From positions 1,116,001 through 1,180,000 of the forward strand of contig NZ_JAJVKV010000001.1 of the NCBI RefSeq assembly GCF_024198175.1: DNA of 64,000 bases. Reading direction: 5' to 3'. Positions 44,815-56,289 of the stretch are shown here, in pieces; within the stretch, counting starts at the first letter, position 1, and the number at the start of each line of letters is the position of its first letter. The notes below the pieces were generated by a model. It searched no databases. It was not told where the DNA came from and saw only the letters and a list, made by a program, of their open reading frames with translations. This stretch comes from Pyxidicoccus xibeiensis (GTDB lineage Bacteria > Myxococcota > Myxococcia > Myxococcales > Myxococcaceae). Made by a program: the position numbers and the translations under genes.

Positions 44815-45872
44815 TTGTCCACCTCGACGACGCACGTACCAATCTGACCGTCATCCGCGCCAGCGTAGACCAAGGCCCGTGCCGGAGCTCTGCGTGTCCG
44901 CGCCAACCGGGACATCCTGTGAAGAGCGCTCCCGAGCTGAATGGCCCCAGCACTCGCCCCCACGTCGCCCAGAGTCTCGGCCACGAGGCTCACGGTGAGC
45001 GGCTCTGGCATGAGCGCCGCATTGCGGAGATAGGCGAGGTTGAACTCGTGCGCCCAGAAAGCCTCGCCCGTCTGGCCCACCATGACATGGTCCACCCGCT
45101 GTGAGCCCGCCACGGGGTGAAGCCGGAGCCTGCGAAAGGCCTCGGTCAGCCCCGCGCCCAGGCAGGGCTCGCGCTGGTTGAAATGCCGGGGCTCCCGAGT
45201 CAGCGCATGGGAAAGCACCCGGCCCAATACCGGGCTCTTCCTGCCCATCCGGCTCGCAAGGGACAGCAGCAGGAAGCCAGCCCCTTCTCCCGGAAGAACG
45301 CCTTCGCGCCCTGCCGTCAGCACTCGTCCGCGATTGCGCAGCCACTCCAGCGAGCTCCGATCCACAACCGAGTCCACGGCACCGACCAGCACCTGCGTCA
45401 CGCGTTGGGACCGCAATTGCTCCGCTGCGCGAGCGAGCGCGTGGAAGAAACCCGCACGGCCTTCTCGTGACGGCGGCTCGAGCATCAACTCCACCCGAGC
45501 GGGCATCCGCGTCCGGGCAAGCACATCCATGAGCCGCGCCTCATCCAACAAGGCTCCGCTCTCCGGGGAGGGTAGCGCGAGCAGCAGCGGGAGCCGCTCG
45601 CCCATCGGAACGGTTGCAGTCTGGATGCAGTCCTGGAGCGCGGTTGCCGCGAGCGAGACCATCCGCTCCGTTCGGGTGGAGCCAGACCCAAGCAAGGCGA
45701 GCCGAGAGGCCCGGAGCAGCTCGCCGTCGAAGTCCGTCACCTCTGTTTGTACGAATCGAACCGTGCCGGCGAACATCTCCGCCTGTGTTGCCCGGGCGGT
45801 CAGACCGAGTGGGGTACAGAGCCCAAGGCCCGTAATCGCGAGTTCGCTCTCGGAAGAGGTCCCGACACTCAT
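44811..45872 (-). CDS. Beta-ketoacyl-synthase-like protein without catalytic Cys (T6SS cassette)
   Basis: A 353-residue thiolase-fold protein related to 3-oxoacyl-ACP synthases: ELAITGLGLCTPLG at the start, VLVGAVDSVVDRSSLEWL where ketosynthases have the active-site Cys, LPGEGAGFLLLSL, and VAETLGDVGASAGAIQL near the end. The nucleophile Cys and the usual HGT His are not where expected, so condensing activity is doubtful. Homologues are found next to DUF2169 and DUF4150 genes in T6SS clusters, where they probably help load or fold the effector. Both ends overlap neighbours as ATGA. Confidence 0.83.
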   Translation of the reverse strand: MSVGTSSESELAITGLGLCTPLGLTARATQAEMFAGTVRFVQTEVTDFDGELLRASRLALLGSGSTRTERMVSLAATALQDCIQTATVPMGERLPLLLALPSPESGALLDEARLMDVLARTRMPARVELMLEPPSREGRAGFFHALARAAEQLRSQRVTQVLVGAVDSVVDRSSLEWLRNRGRVLTAGREGVLPGEGAGFLLLSLASRMGRKSPVLGRVLSHALTREPRHFNQREPCLGAGLTEAFRRLRLHPVAGSQRVDHVMVGQTGEAFWAHEFNLAYLRNAALMPEPLTVSLVAETLGDVGASAGAIQLGSALHRMSRLARTRRAPARALVYAGADDGQIGTCVVEVDK

Positions 45873-46942
45873 GACGTGACCTCCTCCCAGGGCTCAAGCT
45901 CACGCACCACGCTGCGGACGTGCTCCTGAAGCTCCCGATGCGCGGGGACGGCGGAACGCCATACGAGCGTGAGGGTTCGCTCATCCGTGTCAAGGTGGAC
46001 CGCGTCGAGTACCATCAAACGTCGAACGACACGGCGGCGGAATACCACCTTCAAGGCCAGCCGATGGCACGGCAGGGGGAAGGCAATCCGCCCATCAGGA
46101 GAGAATCCCGAGAGCACGACATCCTCCCCACCTCTCAACCATGTTGGGGAAACCAGCCCCGGCGCTGCGGCATTGAAGAAACGTACATCGAAGTCGAGCG
46201 GCCACAGGGGCGCACGTTCGTCGACCCAGGCCTGGCCATAGGTGCCACCAAACCCCAAACGCGGCTGCCACCCTCGAGCAATGGGCCCGAATCCGGCGGG
46301 CATGACCCGGTCTGTGGGCGAGGAGAGCAAGCGAGACGGCTCCTCCAGGTTGGGGAGTGGCTGATCCAAAGCATCGCGAGTCGACCGGTAGTAGCCACGC
46401 CCCACGGGATTACGCGCCTCGTACCTGGCGGGCTCCCCCTCGGGGGCCGTGGCCGCGCCTCCGAAGCTCCGCTCGTAGACGAGTGGCATCGACTCGAAAG
46501 GCCGGGGTTCGGATGCACGCCCTCCCACGAGCCCACGAGCCCAGACTCGATCTCCAAAGACCCTCACCCCTTTCTGACAGGGGCCCACGCGTGCCGCCGC
46601 GAGCACCTCCTTCACGGGACGCCCCCGAGGAGCCCAGGCATGCCCGGAGATGTAGATGTCGGTTCCCTGGCGGATGTAGGCATTCTGCCCCTCGACCCGG
46701 AGGCTCGATTTCCCCGGCTCGCCCCAATACGCATCCGAGGTCGGCGGCGGGAGTTGCTCGTCGGTCCGCAACGGGGCCTGCGAGAACGATTGGCCTCCCG
46801 CAGGCAGGGCAAAGCGACCGGCCACGCAGACGACCAGAAGTTCCCGGCCGTCTTTGTCCATGGAAACCAGGTCGACGGCCCCGAACCGGGTGAGAATCTC
46901 TAGGTTTGGCATGAGGAGCAGCGAGCGCGCCTCGACAGACAT
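45869..46942 (-). CDS. DUF2169 family T6SS effector chaperone/adaptor
   Basis: A 357-residue protein of the DUF2169 family, recognised by ELLVVCVAGRFALP, SDAYWGEPGKSSLR, QGTDIYISGHAWAPRG, ESMPLVYERSFGGA, NPVGRGYY and the long LWPLDFDVRFFNAAAPG run. DUF2169 proteins are adaptors that couple specific effectors to VgrG/PAAR spikes. It is the first gene of the operon, so the promoter should lie in 46943-47000. The segment just upstream is an IS remnant. ATG 46942 is chosen; MPNLEIL ten residues later is an alternative. Confidence 0.86.
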   Translation of the reverse strand: MSVEARSLLLMPNLEILTRFGAVDLVSMDKDGRELLVVCVAGRFALPAGGQSFSQAPLRTDEQLPPPTSDAYWGEPGKSSLRVEGQNAYIRQGTDIYISGHAWAPRGRPVKEVLAAARVGPCQKGVRVFGDRVWARGLVGGRASEPRPFESMPLVYERSFGGAATAPEGEPARYEARNPVGRGYYRSTRDALDQPLPNLEEPSRLLSSPTDRVMPAGFGPIARGWQPRLGFGGTYGQAWVDERAPLWPLDFDVRFFNAAAPGLVSPTWLRGGEDVVLSGFSPDGRIAFPLPCHRLALKVVFRRRVVRRLMVLDAVHLDTDERTLTLVWRSAVPAHRELQEHVRSVVRELEPWEEVTS

Positions 46943-46964
46943 CCAAGGCCCCTGTCAGCGGCAT

Positions 46965-47258
46965 CAGTCTACCACCCGCGGCAGACGCCGCCCCAAGCCC
47001 GATGCGTTCTCGGGTGTGAGCGATAGTGAGCTCCCGCATCCGTTGGAGCACCGAGCCCTCGGCGAGCTGTGCGTTGCCGGCAGACGCAGACTTCACCAGC
47101 GTCATCCACACCAAGGGTGTCGCGCGGCCATGGCGGGTGATGGGGCTTGCCACGAGCGACTCCTTGTCGTCCTTCTCGAAGTCCGTCCAGTCCAGGGCGC
47201 TCACACCGGCGACGAAGAGCATCCAGATGTCGAAGCCCTCGGCGGACAACGCGTCCTC
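46965..47258 (-). pseudogene. IS4-family transposase remnant
   Basis: In one minus-strand frame the segment reads ALDWTDFEKDDKESL, SPITRHGRATPLVWMTLVKS and VLQRMREL in order. This is the region around the first catalytic Asp of IS4-type transposases (DWTDF ... HGRATPLVWKT). The rest of the transposase is missing on both sides, and no terminal inverted repeats are evident. It is a scar between the T6SS cassette and a truncated HYR gene. The match is by eye. Confidence 0.6.
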
Positions 47259-47730
47259 CTGCACCTTCTCTGTCACGGTGCGGGACACCACGCCGCCCTC
47301 CGTCACCTGCCCCGCGGATGTGGCCGTCAAGTCGTTGGAGGCCGAGGGTGCCGCCGTCACCTTCACGCCCGCGACGGCCAGCGACGGCGTGACGACCTCG
47401 CCGCGGCTGACCTACAGCCACGCTTCCGGTAGCGTCTTCCCGCAGGGCACCACACCCGTGACGGCCACCGCCCGGGACGAGGCGGGACTCACCGCTGAGC
47501 GCACCTTCCAGGTGACCGTGCGGCGCCCCACCACCGTACCGGTGCCGGATGAGCCCATCGGCTTCGGGTGCTCCTCGGGCGGCTTGGGCAATGTCGGCGG
47601 CGGCGCGTGGCTCCTGCTGATGGGGAGCGTCCTCTTCCTCCAGCAGTGCACGCTCCGTGCGTGGGTGGTGCGTGGCGCCTGCGCCTGGGAGGCAGCCTCC
47701 ACCCGCCGCGCATCCGCTGCATATGAGTGA
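47257..47730 (+). pseudogene. 5'-truncated HYR-domain protein gene with C-terminal membrane anchor
   Basis: The frame begins to look like protein at CTFSVTVRDTTPPSVTCP (about 47260), the usual link between HYR repeats, then carries one full HYR/beta-sandwich module. It ends with GFGCSSGGLGNVGGGAWLLL plus a hydrophobic run, like the Cys/Gly-plus-transmembrane sorting tails of myxobacterial surface proteins, although the final Arg cluster is weak. Upstream, the same frame is antisense to the IS4 remnant and not protein-like. The gene has lost its 5' part, including signal peptide and earlier repeats. Confidence 0.6.
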
Positions 47731-48107
47731 GCCCACGGGCTTCGGCGGCCATGGGATGCAAGGCCGCGCGCTGTTCGTCTGCGGCTGGGCGGCGATGTCG
47801 CTTCCCCACGTGCAGTCGCTTCTGGACGCGGGGCCGGGACACGCGGCCGCGGGAGCAGCAGTGGCGCTCGCCGCAGGCGTGGGGCCGGGGCGCGTGGCGT
47901 ACCGGACGGACGAGAGCGTCGGCTGCCTCTTCGGCCTCCTGGCCGGCGGTGGCATGTGGCTGGGCTGGCCCCTGGGAGAAGCCTGGGCCGGCACCCGGGT
48001 GGGTGGGCACTTGGGGCGCGCTCACGGGGGGCGCGCTCCTTCCGGTGCTGCTGGCACTGGGTCACACCTTCGTTCGACGCTGGAGGGAGCGCGCCGGCGC
48101 GGAGTGA
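47723..48107 (+). pseudogene. Small membrane protein split by a frameshift near 48000
   Basis: From ATG 47723 the frame reads MSEPTGFGGHGMQGRALFV and then hydrophobic segments (AAGAAVALAAGVGPGRVAYR, LLAGGGMWLGWPLGEAW) to about 48000. The downstream frame +1 then continues sensibly with TWGALTGGALLPVLLALGHTF and a basic end RRWRERAGAE. The break falls in the run GGGTGGGTGGG, typical for slippage or sequence error. Joined, the product would be about 127 residues with three membrane segments, overlapping the HYR stop. Alternatively neither frame is real. Confidence 0.38.
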
Positions 48108-48253
48108 GCCGCCCCATGGCCGGGCCCACACGAAAACTTCGTTGGCATCACCCGAGGAGGGCCGCGACGGAGCGTCACCGCCATCTTCGATACACCTGTC
48201 ACACGAGACACTGTTCTAGGGTCACCGGCTCCCCACCCCCAGGAAACCCGGTC

Positions 48254-49258
48254 ATGCCCCTTCGGATACAGCCGTGGCTCGCGTCGCTCCTCCTCGTCGT
48301 CACCGCCCTCATGGGTTCCGCCTGTGGCGACGACAACGAGCCGATGCCCCCGGCCAACAAGCCCCCTTCGCTCACCGGCCCCACCGTGTCTGACGCGCAG
48401 GCAGCCCCTGGCGACGTCCTCACCCTGACGCTCGCTGCCACGGACCCGGAGGGTGACACGCTCAGCTACGCCTGGGCCCAGGCTCCGGCGTCGCCCGCGG
48501 GTACCTTCAGCAGCACCACCGTCGCGAGCCCCACGTGGACGGCTCCGGCCACCGGCGGCACCTTCACGCTGCAAGTCACCGTCTCCGACGGCAAGGGCGG
48601 CAGCGTGCAGGGCTCCGTCGACGTGAACGTGCAGCAGCAGCAGCAGCAGAACCGGCCGCCCACGGTGGCCGCCACCATCACCGCGCCGGCCTCGCTGCTC
48701 GCGGGCACCACCGGCACCTTCTCGATTACGGCGAGCGACGCGGATGGCGATGCCCTCACCTACGCCTGGGAGCAGACGTCGCCCGCTACGCAGGGCACCT
48801 GGGTGGGCGCGCGCACCGGAAGCAGCGCGCAGTGGTACTCGCCCGCCGTGGGCACGCAGACGACCTTCACGGTGAGCGTGAGCGTCACGGATGGGCAGAG
48901 CGCCCCCGTGGTCCGGACGGTGACAGTCCCGGTGACGGTGCCGCGCTACACCGCGGACATCCAGCCGGTGTGGACCTCGACGCCCTGCACGGGCTGCCAT
49001 GGTGCCAGCGGCGGCCTCAGCCTTGCGGCGGCCAGCAGCTACTCCAACCTGGTCAACGTCAACGCGAACAACGCCGCATGCAACACCCTCAAGCGGGTGA
49101 CGCCGGGCGCGCCGGACGACTCGGTGCTGGTCCGGAAGCTGGAGGGCACGGCGTGTGGCAACCGGATGCCTCGCAACAACGCGACGTACTTCGACAACAA
49201 CCCGGGCCTCATCGTCCGGGTGCGCTCGTGGATTCTCGCGGGCGCCGCCAACGACTGA
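48254..49258 (+). CDS. Lipoprotein with two PKD-like domains and a CxxCH motif
   Basis: A 334-residue protein from ATG 48254 (AGGA 11 bp upstream) with a lipoprotein signal ending MGSAC. Two PKD/Ig-like modules follow: VLTLTLAATDPEGDTLSYAW and TGTFSITASDADGDALTYAW, each ~90 residues, joined by a poly-Gln stretch (VQQQQQQNRPP). The C-terminal ~95 residues contain PCTGCHGASGG, a CxxCH haem-attachment motif, and CGNRMPRN, a possible axial Met, as in single-haem cytochromes. This mix fits an outer-surface electron carrier or a cytochrome-like structural domain. Confidence 0.83.
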   Translation: MPLRIQPWLASLLLVVTALMGSACGDDNEPMPPANKPPSLTGPTVSDAQAAPGDVLTLTLAATDPEGDTLSYAWAQAPASPAGTFSSTTVASPTWTAPATGGTFTLQVTVSDGKGGSVQGSVDVNVQQQQQQNRPPTVAATITAPASLLAGTTGTFSITASDADGDALTYAWEQTSPATQGTWVGARTGSSAQWYSPAVGTQTTFTVSVSVTDGQSAPVVRTVTVPVTVPRYTADIQPVWTSTPCTGCHGASGGLSLAAASSYSNLVNVNANNAACNTLKRVTPGAPDDSVLVRKLEGTACGNRMPRNNATYFDNNPGLIVRVRSWILAGAAND

Positions 49259-49439
49259 CCTCGGCGCGGCCGGGGGCGCACAGCGGACTCCAGCCGGTTC
49301 GCTCCACGACAGCCCGCCCACCCAGTGGCAGCGCGAGCAATGACCGCACTGCACCATTCCACTCCCGGTGCGCCGAGCCCGTGGCGCACCGGGTGGGTGT
49401 CTTGCTGACCCGGCACGCTTGGCGCGACGCTTCCGGGAC

Positions 49440-52265
<2,826 letters not shown>

Positions 52266-52479
52266 GCGGGGCTCCCCGAAGCCACCTGGGTGACGAGCGT
52301 GTCCGCGACGGCACCGACCATGCCGGGCAGCACGCTGACGTGGGACCCGGCGCACAAGCTCGCGTCGAGCCGGACGGCGATGACGAGCTGCCTCGCCAGC
52401 CTCTGGCAGCACCTGAGCCACCTGGCGCCGTGACACGGGGCGCAGGTGCGGGCCGCCCGGTTCGGAGTACGCTGCGGGC

Positions 52480-52848
52480 ATGACCCTGGCAGTCTGCGTC
52501 CGTTGCGGCGAGTCGAAGGTGGGCGCGTTCACGCCCTGCGCCCGCTGTGGTCTCGACCCGGCCGCGCACGGCACGGACCGGGAGCTGCAGGCCAAGAGCC
52601 TGCTCCTCACGGACCGGTTCTTCCCGGGGGGCGAGCTGGAGTCCATCGGCAGGAAGCTTCGGGCCGGGGAGGCGGTGTCCTACGACGCCGTCCAGCTCGC
52701 CCAGGCGGTGGAGGAGCTGAAGACGCAGAAGCTGCCCGTCGTCTCGAAGGCGACGCCCGGGTGCTCCATTCTCGGGTGGGCCCTGGTGGGGCTGGTGATT
52801 GCGCTCGTCGTGGGCGTGCTGCTGATGTGGAGACTCAAGGGCCCCTGA
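52480..52848 (+). CDS. Small zinc-ribbon membrane protein
   Basis: A 122-residue protein from ATG 52480. The N-terminus has CVRCGESKVGAFTPCARCG, a double CxxC zinc ribbon, then a helical region, and the C-terminus has one membrane helix (ILGWALVGLVIALVVGVLLM) followed by WRLKGP. The cytosolic zinc ribbon plus single anchor is a common layout for small accessory proteins of unknown role. It lies antisense to the tail of the TetR frame. Confidence 0.68.
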   Translation: MTLAVCVRCGESKVGAFTPCARCGLDPAAHGTDRELQAKSLLLTDRFFPGGELESIGRKLRAGEAVSYDAVQLAQAVEELKTQKLPVVSKATPGCSILGWALVGLVIALVVGVLLMWRLKGP

Positions 52849-53857
52849 GTCGAGGCGAGGAACCGTCGCTCGGGGTTCACGGTTCTCATTCGAAGCCGCC
52901 ATCGGTGGAGTGACTGGAGTGCAAGACCATGCGTCTTCAATCGTGGCCCCCGCCCGGGTACTGCCCTCCATCGGCGCTTCGAAGGTTGTCGAATCCACGG
53001 TTGGAGCGCCTGGAGCGCGAGGCGCCGCATCGTCAACCGAGGTAGCCGCGGAACCGCTGTCGGGAGCGTCCTCCGAAGCCTCCCCGCCGTCTGGAGGCGG
53101 CATCCCGCCGGGCCCCCGGGGCGCCGACTCCTCCCTGGGCCCCAGCGCCCGCCAGAGCGCCTCCGCCGACGCGAGCACGTCCTCTTCCGTCACTGCGCCT
53201 TCCCACCTCATCGCCACCCGCCCCAGCTCCGCCAGCGCGCCCCACACCAGGCACGTCCTCGCCATCGTGGAACCCTGCTCCAGCGCTCCGTCACGCTCGC
53301 CCTGGCTGACGACTTCCCGGACCAGGTCTCGCACCCGCCAGCCTCGCTCGTCGTCCGGCCCCGCCTCCGGGTGGGCGTGCAGGAAGACAAAGCTGAAGAC
53401 TCCGGGCGTCCGCAGTACGTAGTTGGCCAGTAGCCGCCAGAGGGCGAAGAAGCCCTCGCGGAAGCCCGCGCCCTCGTCCGTGCTGGCCATCTGGAACTCG
53501 TAGCGCGCATACCGGCACAGCTCGTCCTCGGAGAAGTCCCGAATGGCCAGCGCACAGCCGCGCTTGCTGCCGTAGCGCCGGTACAGCGAGCCCACCGACA
53601 TGCGCATCACCCGCGCCAGCTCCGCGGCCGAGGTGTTCTCGTAGCCGCGCTGCGCCATCACCGCCGCCGCCTCCTCCATCCGCGTGGCCACGAACTGCTG
53701 GTACAGCTCCATGATCATCTGCCCACCCCCGGACCGACCCGCCCGCGGAAGGAACGTTCCTTCCGCCAGCACCTTCCTACCGGGTGGGGCTGACATGCCG
53801 ACCGCGGACGACCGGGCAGGTCCGGGGGTGGCGCGGCACGCTGAGGCGGGCAGGTCG

Positions 53858-54235
53858 CGCCATGAGCCCACCCGGGTGTCAGGCCCTCCGGGCCCCGATA
53901 CGCCAGGGGCCGCGTCATGAACCCACCCGGGTGTCAGGCCCTCCGGGCCCCGATACGCCAGGGGCCGCGTCATGAGCCCACCCGGGTGTCAGGCCCTCCG
54001 GGCCCCGATACGCCAGGGGCCGCGTCATGAGTCCACCCGGGTGTCAGGCTTCCGGGCCCCGATCCGCCAGGAGCCGCGTCATGAGCCCACCCAGGTGTCA
54101 GGCCCTCCGGGCCCCGGTCCACCAGGAGCCGCGTCATGAGCCCACCCAGGTGTCAGGCCCTCCGGGCCCCGGTCCACCAGGGACCGCGCCATGAGTCCAC
54201 CCGGGTGTCAGGCCCTCCGGGACTCGTCTCTTCAG
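53858..54235. repeat. Seven-copy 55-bp tandem repeat (minisatellite)
   Basis: Copies of a 55-bp unit start (CATGA anchor) at 53861, 53916, 53971, 54026, 54080, 54135 and 54190; one copy is 54 bp. The core reads CCCACCCGGGTGTCAGGCCC then TCCGGGCCCC, and GGCCCTCCGGGCC can form a small hairpin in each copy. The array fills most of the 579-bp gap between the TetR start and the protease stop. Nothing else is seen in this gap. Confidence 0.9.
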
Positions 54236-54297
54236 GGTCTCGCAACGAGCCTGCCCACGAGTCGGGCCCGGCAGTGCTCAGCGACATCCTGGATGAG

Positions 54298-55488
54298 TCA
54301 CTTGCGGCCGACAGTGGAGGCCGCCACACCGAGCGCCCTGTCCAGCTGCGGGTCCTTCCCGGCCGCGTACGGCAGGGCGTCCGGCACCTCGACGTCCACG
54401 GGGACGCCCCTGCCTTCGAGGCGCACGCCATCCACCTCCACGTCGGACACGGCGAGGTAGAGCAGGTCGCCATTGGAGAGGCGCAAGGGCGTGCCCGCGA
54501 GCACGGCGCCGGCGGTGCGCTGGCCCACGAGCGTGGCGCGTCCGTGCTTCTTCAGGGCCTGGGCGACCATCTCCTTGCCGCTGCGGGAGTTGCCGTTGAC
54601 GAGCAGCACCACGGGCTTGCGCCAGGTGGTGGCGCGGGTGCCGCGCTGGCCCTGGCGGTCGATGCTGGTGAAGAAGGGGACCAGCGGGTTGAAGAGGTGG
54701 AGGAAGTCGGTGTTGCAGCCGCCCCAGCCGTCGCGGAAGTCGATGACGAGGGCGTCGGCGGCCACGAAGGTATCCATGAGGGCTTCATGGAGGAGCTCCT
54801 GGTGCTCGGTGCCGGCGCACGAGTAGAGGTGCTGATAGGCGATGCGCCGGCCCGCGTGCTCGACGATGCGTGAGCTGGCACGCTGGACGTCGAGCCACTC
54901 GGCCTTGGGGTTCACCTTGCGAGGGGTGACGGTGAGGGTGATGGGCGCGGCCCCCCGGCTGCGCTCGACGGAGACGCGGGTGGGCCTGCCAGCGCGACCC
55001 TCGAAGGAGTCGAGCGGGCGGAAGGGCCTGCCCTCCACGGAGAGGACCCTGTCGCCCCGGAGCAGCCCGGCGCGGGAGGCGGGGCCGGCGGCGAAGACGT
55101 GGCGGACGAAGAAGCCCTCGGGAGTCTCGGCGAGGTCGGCGCCGATGCTGGTGTATTCGACGCGGGGGAGCTTGAGGAACTCCTGGAAGATGGCGGAGAG
55201 GGCGGTGTGGCCCACGGAGCCGCGAGGGTAGAGGACGGTGTGCGACGCGTTCAGCTCCGCGAGGGCGGCGTTGGTGCGGCGGGCAAAGTCCTGGGCATCC
55301 GTGGCGGCGGCGCCATGGCCCTGATGCTTCGCGGCCCAGGCCTCGCCCTTCTTCGCGTCGTAGAAGCGGGTGCGGACATGGCCCACCACCTCCTCGCCGG
55401 GCTTGAGGTACGGGGCCGGAGCAGCGGCATGGGCTCCGGTGGCGAGCAGTGCACAGGCCAGCACGACCACTGGGTGACAGGCATTCAT
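54298..55488 (-). CDS. Secreted S41 (C-terminal processing) protease with PDZ domain
   Basis: The start at ATG 55488 (MNACHPVVVLACALLATGAHA) has GGGGGAGG 5-12 bp upstream; an in-frame ATG 55518 lacks one. The 396-residue product has a signal peptide, an N-terminal helical domain, a PDZ domain (~130-205, with AAGPASRAGLLRGDRVLSVEG) and the S41 catalytic part: VIDFRDGWGGCNTDF and the nucleophile motif VNGNSRSGKEMVA. It should cleave periplasmic proteins or tails in a Ser/Lys-type reaction. It is divergent from the NarL-type regulator gene. Confidence 0.9.
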   Translation of the reverse strand: MNACHPVVVLACALLATGAHAAAPAPYLKPGEEVVGHVRTRFYDAKKGEAWAAKHQGHGAAATDAQDFARRTNAALAELNASHTVLYPRGSVGHTALSAIFQEFLKLPRVEYTSIGADLAETPEGFFVRHVFAAGPASRAGLLRGDRVLSVEGRPFRPLDSFEGRAGRPTRVSVERSRGAAPITLTVTPRKVNPKAEWLDVQRASSRIVEHAGRRIAYQHLYSCAGTEHQELLHEALMDTFVAADALVIDFRDGWGGCNTDFLHLFNPLVPFFTSIDRQGQRGTRATTWRKPVVLLVNGNSRSGKEMVAQALKKHGRATLVGQRTAGAVLAGTPLRLSNGDLLYLAVSDVEVDGVRLEGRGVPVDVEVPDALPYAAGKDPQLDRALGVAASTVGRK

Positions 55489-55610
55489 CCTGGACCTCCC
55501 CCCTTCAAACTTCTTCATGGACACGGAGGCTGCTGCCCGTGAGCAGTCGAGGCTACCAGCGATGACCGACCCGAGCAGGGCCGGCAGCGGCTGGTTAAGG
55601 AAGAGGTCCC

Positions 55611-56255
55611 GTGTTGGACGTCCCCACCGCTCCGCTCCGCCTCGCCCTCGTGGCCGAGGACCCGCTCGCCCGGGGCGCGCTCTCCCGGGCGCTGAGCGAC
55701 CAGGGAGGCGAGGTGCAGGTGGTGGCCACCGGCACCCAGGTGGAGCTGGAGTCCGCGGAGGGCGAGGCGCCGGACGTGGTGCTGTGGGACACGGGCCTAC
55801 GGCTGCCGGACCCGGACACGCGGGTGGAGCTGCCGGACCTGGGGGCGCCGGTGCTCGCCCTGGTGGCGGACGAAGCCGCGGGCGAGGTGGCACTGATGGC
55901 GGGAGCACGGGGACTGCTCTTCCGGGACGTGGGCCCTGCCCCGCTGTCCGCCGCGCTGCATGCCGTGGCGCGGGGACTCTCGGTGTTCGAGCCCGCGCTG
56001 GCGGAGGTGCGCGCGGCGGCCCGGATTCCGACTGTCACGAGCCACGCCGCCGGCCCGGACTCCCTCACTCCCCGTGAGCGCGAGGTGCTGGCCCTGCTGG
56101 CGGAGGGCCTGTCGAACAAGGCCATCGCGGACCGGCTCACCATCAGCGAGCACACGGCCAAGTTCCACGTGAATGCGGTGCTCGCCAAGCTGGGCGTGCA
56201 GCGCCGCACCGAGGCCGTCGTCCGCGCCGCGAGGCTGGGCCTGGTCACCCTGTGA
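55611..56255 (+). CDS. NarL/LuxR-type response regulator with degenerate receiver
   Basis: A 214-residue protein starting at GTG 55611 (AAGAGG 4-9 bp upstream). The N-terminal half looks like a receiver with phospho-acceptor VVLWDTGLRLP, but the Thr/Ser position reads VLALVAD and the conserved Lys is replaced in GARGLLFRDV, so phosphorylation may be lost. The C-terminal LuxR HTH is normal: LTPREREVLALLAEGLSNKA and HTAKFHVNAVLAKLGVQRRT. It is 34 bp before the MoxR-like gene in the same direction, so it may regulate, or be part of, that operon. Confidence 0.88.
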   Translation: MLDVPTAPLRLALVAEDPLARGALSRALSDQGGEVQVVATGTQVELESAEGEAPDVVLWDTGLRLPDPDTRVELPDLGAPVLALVADEAAGEVALMAGARGLLFRDVGPAPLSAALHAVARGLSVFEPALAEVRAAARIPTVTSHAAGPDSLTPREREVLALLAEGLSNKAIADRLTISEHTAKFHVNAVLAKLGVQRRTEAVVRAARLGLVTL

Positions 56256-56289
56256 GCCACCGCCCCCCGATGCTAACCTCCCTCCGCGA

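Noticed and set aside
46410-47366. 318-residue minus frame overlapping DUF2169
   Set aside because: Its C-terminal part is a shifted shadow of DUF2169; only 46965-47258 is meaningful (IS4 remnant).
53858-54235. CRISPR array
   Set aside because: The 55-bp units are contiguous with no unique spacers and no cas genes; it is a minisatellite.
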